64,000 nucleotides of DNA, taken from DUQX01 sp050948825. GTDB taxonomy: Bacteria > Bacillota > Dethiobacteria > DTU022 > UBA8154. Location of the stretch: positions 62,001-126,000 of the forward strand of contig JBMNEO010000010.1 in assembly GCA_050948825.1 (NCBI GenBank), given 5' to 3'. A program made the translations under genes and the position numbers. The notes under the pieces were generated by a model that saw only the letters and a list, made by a program, of their open reading frames with translations, made no database searches and was not told the DNA's origin. This document shows positions 58,814 to 64,000 of the stretch, in pieces (within the stretch, counting starts at the first letter, position 1; each line of letters starts with the position of its first letter).

Positions 58814-60961
58814 TTGAGTATTAAATCGCGTAAATTATTTGCGATTCTTCTCATCGCTATGATGATGATGACCCTGTTGCCGATGACAGCGTTTGCCGCA
58901 TCGGATAACACTGTAAACAGGGTACCGCAGGTAGCTAAGGATGAAATTTTTGATGATGCAGATACAGCTCCATTTCTAAGGATTAAAGAAAAAAATACAG
59001 GTGATTTTACTAGCGGGGATTATTTTGAGCTATCACTAACTAATGCAGAGTGGTTAGCCGGAGCAGTTGCTGCAATAAATGCTGAAAATGCAGGCGTTAA
59101 TGCGGAATCTATTTCGAAAAAGCTTGTGGGGATAACTATTACTGATAATCCTGAAGCCCAGATAATCATTAAAGTTCCCCTTATTACAAAAATTACTGCA
59201 GAAGGCGAAGCAAAGGTAACAGTTGATCCCCGTGACAGTGCAGTCTCGTCGGGGAGTTACGTCTTTGCCGTAGCCGCAAAAGGCGCGACAATTACTACCA
59301 TTGAAAAAGTAAATAAGTTCGGTGGCAGATACGGAGACCTGGCAACCATGCGTATCGATGAAACCAGTATCGGTGCGCTGGGCAGTGAAGAACAAGTTAT
59401 TAAATTCAAGCTCCCCCCGAAATATTCCTGGGGCTCAACAGCTGGTGTTATAATCACCACAAAAGGCGGGTTAACAAATTCCACAGCTGATAATGTTGCA
59501 GTTGAAACAGATAATAAGAGGACATTAACATTTGATTTTGATCCGAGCACTAAAGATGGCGGTGCCCGCGGTTCGATCTTTATCAAAGGACTAAAAATTG
59601 TTGCTGACAGAGATGCGCCTTACGGCGATGTCGTGCTCGATGTGGATGGAGACGAAATAACAGCAGACGAATTAGTAGTGGCCCAGCACTTGGATTATAA
59701 CGTAGATGTGTCTGTGGAAGAAGTAAAGGAACTTGTTGCTGGCATGTGGGATCAGAAGACTGCCGAAATTACTATTGAAGAAACGCTTGAGGATTCCTTA
59801 GTTCCCGGCAGGGAAATTGCTGTTATCTTCCCTGAGTGGGTTAAGGTAGCTGATATAATTGGCGAAGAAGATTATGACTCGGAAATTGAAGTTGGCAGCA
59901 GGCAAAATGAAATATTCATCGAAGTTGACGATGAAGACGAAGGTTCAGGTGGAAAGATAAAGTATGAATTCGAGTTGAAGTTAAGTATTGAGGCTGATAA
60001 AAGCGGTGATATCGTTGCCGAATTCAGCGGCGCCGGCATGGAAACACAAGAAGTGGTTATTGCCAAAGCTGTAGCCCCGGTAACTGCTGAAGTAGCTGCT
60101 ACAGACCTGAAGATAGGTGTGCAGAACCAAGCCGCACCGGATATCATCATCACAGAGACTGCCAAGGCAAGGATCGATGACCAGTATGAACATTGGGATG
60201 GAGATTTAGTTAAACAGATAACAGTATCATTGCCTAAAGGTATTGAGTTCGCTTCCACTCCTGATGTGGAAGTAACCGACGAGGGCAACCTTGAAATTGG
60301 CAAAGCAAAACTAACGAACGAGAAACGTACACTTGTAATTCCCGTTTCCTCCAGCAGCACAAAAGGGTCTACGATTAAAATATCAAATGTCAAGCTGACT
60401 CTGGACCGCACGGTTCCCGAAGGGGAATTTAAGGCAAAAATTGGTGGAGGCGCTCTTGTTAAAAATGATGATTCCGATGCAACAATTAAAACGGAAGTAG
60501 TATTTGCGAAGGATAATGTCGTGAGCTTCGTTTTTGCAAACGTTATTACCCCTGCTCCAGGTGAAACTCGTGCAACAACAACATTCACCATCGGCAGCAC
60601 AAGCTATACCGTTGAGGAAAATAAAGTTGCCATCGAGAAAACCATGGACGTTGCGCCGTATATCAAGGACGGCCGCACCTACCTGCCGGTCCGTTTTGTT
60701 GCCGAAGCGCTGGGCGTAACCGAAGACAATATCCTCTGGGATCCCGTTACCCGTAGTGTCACAATCTTTAAGGGAGACCGCATTGCCCAGATGACCATTG
60801 ACAGCACTACCCTACTAGTGAATGGTGTTGAGCTTACCATGGACGTAGCACCCGAAATTACCAATGGCCGCACCATGTTGCCTGTCCGCTGGATGACCCA
60901 GGCGCTTGGAGCAACCATCGCATGGGATGCTGAAACCCAAACGGTAACTGTTACCCAGTAA
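58814..60961 (+). CDS. Secreted surface protein with C-terminal copper-amine-oxidase-N domains
   Basis: 715 residues. A signal peptide (LFAILLIAMMMMTLLPMTAFAA, cleavage after residue ~29) is followed by a long Thr/Val/Glu-rich region of beta-sandwich character (residues 35-590). Two copper-amine-oxidase-N-type segments follow: YIKDGRTYLPVRFVAEALGV with WDPVTRSVTIFKG, and EITNGRTMLPVRWMTQALGA with WDAETQTVTVT. These domains (PF07833) are probable cell-wall or S-layer attachment modules in Clostridia, not oxidases. The start is TTG at 58814 with GGAGG eight bases upstream. It is probably abundant, given a strong ribosome-binding site and its own leader and terminator. Confidence 0.85.
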   Translation: MSIKSRKLFAILLIAMMMMTLLPMTAFAASDNTVNRVPQVAKDEIFDDADTAPFLRIKEKNTGDFTSGDYFELSLTNAEWLAGAVAAINAENAGVNAESISKKLVGITITDNPEAQIIIKVPLITKITAEGEAKVTVDPRDSAVSSGSYVFAVAAKGATITTIEKVNKFGGRYGDLATMRIDETSIGALGSEEQVIKFKLPPKYSWGSTAGVIITTKGGLTNSTADNVAVETDNKRTLTFDFDPSTKDGGARGSIFIKGLKIVADRDAPYGDVVLDVDGDEITADELVVAQHLDYNVDVSVEEVKELVAGMWDQKTAEITIEETLEDSLVPGREIAVIFPEWVKVADIIGEEDYDSEIEVGSRQNEIFIEVDDEDEGSGGKIKYEFELKLSIEADKSGDIVAEFSGAGMETQEVVIAKAVAPVTAEVAATDLKIGVQNQAAPDIIITETAKARIDDQYEHWDGDLVKQITVSLPKGIEFASTPDVEVTDEGNLEIGKAKLTNEKRTLVIPVSSSSTKGSTIKISNVKLTLDRTVPEGEFKAKIGGGALVKNDDSDATIKTEVVFAKDNVVSFVFANVITPAPGETRATTTFTIGSTSYTVEENKVAIEKTMDVAPYIKDGRTYLPVRFVAEALGVTEDNILWDPVTRSVTIFKGDRIAQMTIDSTTLLVNGVELTMDVAPEITNGRTMLPVRWMTQALGATIAWDAETQTVTVTQ

Positions 60962-60979
60962 CAGGTGTTATTTGAGAAC

Positions 60980-61017
60980 GATACAAAAAGGGCTCCTGAG
61001 GGAGTCCTTTTTGTATC
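60980..61017 (+). terminator. Terminator of the surface-protein gene
   Basis: A stem of about 17 pairs (GATACAAAAAGG...CCTTTTTGTATC with CTCC/GGAG at the tip), with T5 inside the 3' arm. It lies 19 bases after the stop. Confidence 0.88.
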
Positions 61018-61064
61018 ATGCGCTCTCATCTATCGAAGGATTCTATCAAAAAAGGAGGATAATC

Positions 61065-61880
61065 GTGTTTCTTAAAAAAAATAAACTTTTGATTGCAGGT
61101 ATAATTATCGGGTGCTTATGCGCTTTGCCTGCAGGTGTCCTGGCAAATGCGAGCGGTTTTGTGTCCGCGTTCTTGGACGGTGCTGTTACTTTCCAATTTG
61201 ACGGGAAGGAGCAGGCACTGCCTGATGGGTACACTGTTTTGAACTATGAAAACCATACCTATGTTCCGGCGCGTTTTGTGGTAGAACGGCTAGGGGCTTC
61301 AGTGGTCTGGGACGGAACGCACAAAGTTGTCAGGATAAATACTCAACCCTGCCAGGAATGTGTTGCGCTTAATAAAGAAAAACAGGAACTGGAGAAGGCA
61401 GTAAAGGAACAAGAAGAAAAAATAAAAGCACTGGAGCAGGAAATAAAGGATTTGGAAGAGCAAACAGAGAAAGAAGAACCCAGTGCTGAAGGGCAGCCCG
61501 ACGGCAATTATCAGAAGCTTCCCATTAGCAGGGTGTTGACGGATATGAATATTGCAATAACAGGCTTGGTAGAGGAAGACTATTATACCCGTATTTATCT
61601 TGAGGTGGAGAATAAAAAATCAGTACCGCTGCAGCTTTTGCATACTAGCGCTTCAGCTATCGTGGATGGGGAGAAATACTTGGCCAGTGATATGCTGCAT
61701 TTTACACCTGATGGAAGATGGTACCACGATATTCTTGAAGAAGAAATTAAAGATGGATATATACTTCTGCCGCCTATTCCTGAAGACAACAAGGAAATGT
61801 ATCTTGAATTGACCTTCCTCTATAACGATGCCAGCCAGGATACAACAACAGTGGAATTTTATATTCGTCTTGATTCTTAG
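61065..61880 (+). CDS. Exported copper-amine-oxidase-N domain protein with coiled coil
   Basis: 271 residues. A signal peptide (LLIAGIIIGCLCALPAGVLA) is followed by one copper-amine-oxidase-N segment (YENHTYVPARFVVERLGASV and WDGTHKVVRI, residues 60-95). A charged coiled coil (about 105-145, NKEKQELEKAVKEQEEKIK) and a C-terminal domain of unknown type (ISRVLTDMNIAITGLV onwards) complete it. GGAGG lies six bases before the GTG at 61065. It follows the terminator of the major surface gene and is probably a related surface or envelope component. Confidence 0.82.
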   Translation: MFLKKNKLLIAGIIIGCLCALPAGVLANASGFVSAFLDGAVTFQFDGKEQALPDGYTVLNYENHTYVPARFVVERLGASVVWDGTHKVVRINTQPCQECVALNKEKQELEKAVKEQEEKIKALEQEIKDLEEQTEKEEPSAEGQPDGNYQKLPISRVLTDMNIAITGLVEEDYYTRIYLEVENKKSVPLQLLHTSASAIVDGEKYLASDMLHFTPDGRWYHDILEEEIKDGYILLPPIPEDNKEMYLELTFLYNDASQDTTTVEFYIRLDS

Positions 61881-61915
61881 CCGGAAATTGTCTGTGAATT
61901 GTTGGGGGTTTATTT

Positions 61916-62395
61916 GTGAAGATAGGTAAAAACAGTTTCATTATCCTGTTAATAATTACACTGCTGGGAACTGGAGGGTATTATGCATTCAGGGATAGGG
62001 TACAGCTTGGCTTGAATAATAGGATTGCTTACAGCCTTGAATTGAACAGGGAGGCGGCAGAGCCCTTTTCAGAGAGTAAATATGCTGAAGCCCGGGAGCT
62101 GCTTTTAGAATCCCTATCCCTGAATAAACTCAATCCCCATACTTTTGCTTGCCTGGCTTTCGTAGAACAGAACCTGGGTAATAGCCAGCAGGCTTATGAG
62201 CATTTTGTCAGCACCTTGAATATGGAAGCCACATCGGTTGAGATAATAAGCAACCTGGCGGAGTTATTGATCGAAAGCGGCCATTATGCCGAGGCGGAGA
62301 GGTACCTTAAATACGGCTTACAGGACTATGCTGAGAGCGAGATCCTGCTTGAGCTGCTGGATAATGTAAAAAGTCTTAAAAAAGGCAACAATTAA
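61916..62395 (+). CDS. TPR-repeat protein with N-terminal membrane anchor
   Basis: 159 residues. The anchor is SFIILLIITLLGTGGYYAF. Three tetratricopeptide-like helix pairs follow (YAEARELLLESLSLNKLNPH, LAFVEQNLGNSQQAYEHF, LAELLIESGHYAEAERYLKY). The GTG start has GGGGG seven bases upstream. It directly precedes, on the same strand, the O-antigen-ligase-like gene; TPR proteins often accompany such ligases in Gram-positive surface-glycan loci. A scaffold role is inferred. Confidence 0.78.
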   Translation: MKIGKNSFIILLIITLLGTGGYYAFRDRVQLGLNNRIAYSLELNREAAEPFSESKYAEARELLLESLSLNKLNPHTFACLAFVEQNLGNSQQAYEHFVSTLNMEATSVEIISNLAELLIESGHYAEAERYLKYGLQDYAESEILLELLDNVKSLKKGNN

Positions 62396-62416
62396 GCTGG
62401 TTTTTGGGTGATAATA

Positions 62417-64000
62417 ATGGATGATAAAGAACTGCGGATCTTTTCTCTAAGGTCAGCTATGATTTTTCTGTATATTGTTGTGGTTGCCGTTATTCCTCTC
62501 GCGCTGCGGGCGCGGATAGTGAGCTTCACATCTCCTGTCGAGACCTGGCGCCGTCTGGAATCTAAAACAATAACAGAGGTGTTTGCGCAGTTCAGGCTTG
62601 AGCTGCTTATAATAGCCACGGTTTTAATTGTTATTACGGCTTTGTTAAAGTATTATTATGAGGACGAAAAAGATAAGCTTGCAAGCAGCTATGCCGATTA
62701 TCCCCTGCTTGTATTTGCTGCACTGGTGATTTTGTCAAGCTTGCTCAGCCCGTACATAAATTTGGCCTTCTGGGGTTTCTATAACCGGGGGGAGGGGGCC
62801 TTTGCCTATCTCTCCTATATCTTTATCTTTATTGTTGCTGCCAATTTTATTAATGCTGAGAAAGATAAAAAGATCATTTTTTACGTTGCGCTGGCAGCGG
62901 GGCTGCTGCAGTCTTTGCTTGCTGTTACCCAATTCTTTGGCTTTGATGTGTTAAAAAGCGAACTGGCCATGCGGTTATTTGTGCCGTCGAGGTACCTGCC
63001 TTATGTGGAGGATATTGAGTTCATGTTCAGAAACAAAGGTGCCGGGGCAACTATAAACCCCAACTACATGGGCGGGTACATGGCGATGATTTTCCCGATG
63101 ATCTTTGTCAGGTACCTTTATTCCCGGACAGCCAGGGAAACGGCAATCTGGATGGCTGCCCTTATTATCGGACTTACCGGGTTTTTCGCTCCAACAAGTA
63201 TGGCTGCTTTTATTGCCGGGGGGATAGCGATCATTTTCTTTTTGGTTATCTCCAGAAAGGATGCCGGGAAGTATAATAAAAAGCTCATTGCAACCATCGT
63301 TATATTAATCGTTATTATAGGCATTTCTGAGCCCCTTACAGGTGGTGCAATCGGGAGAAAAATATCCGGGTTTTACAGGAATTCCTTTGTGCTAATCCGT
63401 GAAAGAATGGATGAAGGAGTAACTTTACGACAGGATTTTTCCGGAGATGTCGCTGCCGGGGGGTCTGAAGGAAAAGAAATTGTGATATACCGCAATCCCC
63501 TGGACACTTTCGCCAGCAATCGCGGTTATATATGGAGAAAGTCCCTGGAAATGATGAAAGATAATCTTTTAATCGGCAGCGGGCTGGATACATTTGTTTA
63601 CAACTTTCCTCACTGGGACCCGCATAGGGACCACAGCGTTTACCGGATTGGGCTTCTTATTGACAAACCGCATAACACCTATATACAGATAGCTACAGGC
63701 GTAGGGGTGCTGGGACTTTTCGTCTACCTTTTTGTCCTTGGCCGGCATCTATTTTATTATCTGCGTATATACCGGCTGAGGGGGGTAAAGGAAGAAAGCG
63801 ATCTGATCATGCTGGCGCTTTTTATCGGCTGGGTGGGGTATCTCATCCAGGGATTGAGCAACGATAGTGTATTATCCAACGCTCCTGTTTTCTGGGCTCT
63901 TTTCGGGATCAGCGTGAACTATGTTAAAAATGCTATGATTATTGAAAAGGACGTTATCCGGAAGAAACCCGGGGGCAAGATAAACCTTGATGAACGGTTG
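62417..64000 (+). CDS. O-antigen ligase-like (Wzy_C) membrane protein, 3' end outside the window
   Basis: 528 codons are open to the right edge. About ten or more membrane segments are visible. The Wzy_C pattern lies near residues 370-425: NRGYIWRKSLEMMKDNLLIG, then GSGLDTFVYNFP, and PHNTYIQIATGVGVLGLFVY, with the conserved His that follows Pro. RNKGAGATINPNYMGGYMA lies in the first half. These proteins ligate or polymerise lipid-linked glycans at the membrane. The ATG at 62417 has only a weak ribosome-binding site. It follows the TPR gene by 21 bases. Confidence 0.85.
   Translation, partial: MDDKELRIFSLRSAMIFLYIVVVAVIPLALRARIVSFTSPVETWRRLESKTITEVFAQFRLELLIIATVLIVITALLKYYYEDEKDKLASSYADYPLLVFAALVILSSLLSPYINLAFWGFYNRGEGAFAYLSYIFIFIVAANFINAEKDKKIIFYVALAAGLLQSLLAVTQFFGFDVLKSELAMRLFVPSRYLPYVEDIEFMFRNKGAGATINPNYMGGYMAMIFPMIFVRYLYSRTARETAIWMAALIIGLTGFFAPTSMAAFIAGGIAIIFFLVISRKDAGKYNKKLIATIVILIVIIGISEPLTGGAIGRKISGFYRNSFVLIRERMDEGVTLRQDFSGDVAAGGSEGKEIVIYRNPLDTFASNRGYIWRKSLEMMKDNLLIGSGLDTFVYNFPHWDPHRDHSVYRIGLLIDKPHNTYIQIATGVGVLGLFVYLFVLGRHLFYYLRIYRLRGVKEESDLIMLALFIGWVGYLIQGLSNDSVLSNAPVFWALFGISVNYVKNAMIIEKDVIRKKPGGKINLDERL

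Noticed and set aside
60972..61064. N-terminal extension of the second copper-amine-oxidase-N protein
   Set aside because: It would translate the terminator hairpin; GGAGG points to the GTG at 61065, which is followed by a signal peptide.

Overview
The window reads as chromosome of an endospore-forming, Gram-positive anaerobe of the Clostridia (Peptococcaceae/Syntrophomonadaceae-like). The evidence is a sporulation block (ywmB, murA, spoIID, a SpoIIQ-like M23 protein, spoIIID, mbl), a GerMN protein, a large Firmicutes-type SRP RNA upstream of dnaX-yaaK-recR, cobalamin synthesis genes under a B12 riboswitch, molybdenum-hydroxylase maturation genes, and a surface protein with copper-amine-oxidase-N domains. 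TTG and GTG starts are frequent. No rRNA, CRISPR array, integrase or intact transposase was seen.

Layout. 1-5.6 kb: GerMN protein (cut at the left edge), argS, serS and a tRNA-Ser/Ser/Arg cluster. 5.8-10 kb: EamA exporter, MFS transporter, tadA, tRNA-Ser and a cold-shock gene. 10.4-13.2 kb (minus strand): ECF sigma factor, probable anti-sigma and two LiaF/LiaI-like membrane proteins. 13.5-20.1 kb: yqeB and xdhC, then a near-perfect palindrome made of two similar operator-like sites, then an NTPase, a SAM methyltransferase and a complete ECF transporter (S, two ATPases, T). 20.5-28.4 kb: purL, tRNA-Ser, SRP RNA, dnaX, yaaK/ebfC, recR. 28.7-36.3 kb: a solitary Dam-like methylase and the sporulation/cell-wall block, in which spoIID is inverted and overlaps the 3' end of murA. 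36.5-46.4 kb: DUF5693 membrane protein, PHP phosphoesterase, adenine deaminase-like amidohydrolase, tagO, wecB, MFS transporter. 46.4-55 kb: B12 riboswitch, BtuF-like binding protein, cobU, cbiB, cobS, threonine-phosphate decarboxylase, cobT, cobC and a DUF71 ATP pyrophosphatase; two of these genes show frame disruptions. 55-64 kb: truncated Rpn nuclease, second DUF5693 protein, a structured leader, a surface protein, a second copper-amine-oxidase-N protein, a TPR protein and an O-antigen-ligase-like gene cut by the right edge.

The intergenic DNA carries a dispersed short hairpin family, about 14 copies by eye. All share the core AGAACCGTCCC, but the stem sequence differs between subsets. A separate element of about 146 bp occurs twice in opposite orientation. 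The least explained systems are the palindrome-controlled NTPase-methyltransferase-ECF cassette, the stem-swapped hairpins, and two structured leaders upstream of cobT and the surface-protein gene.
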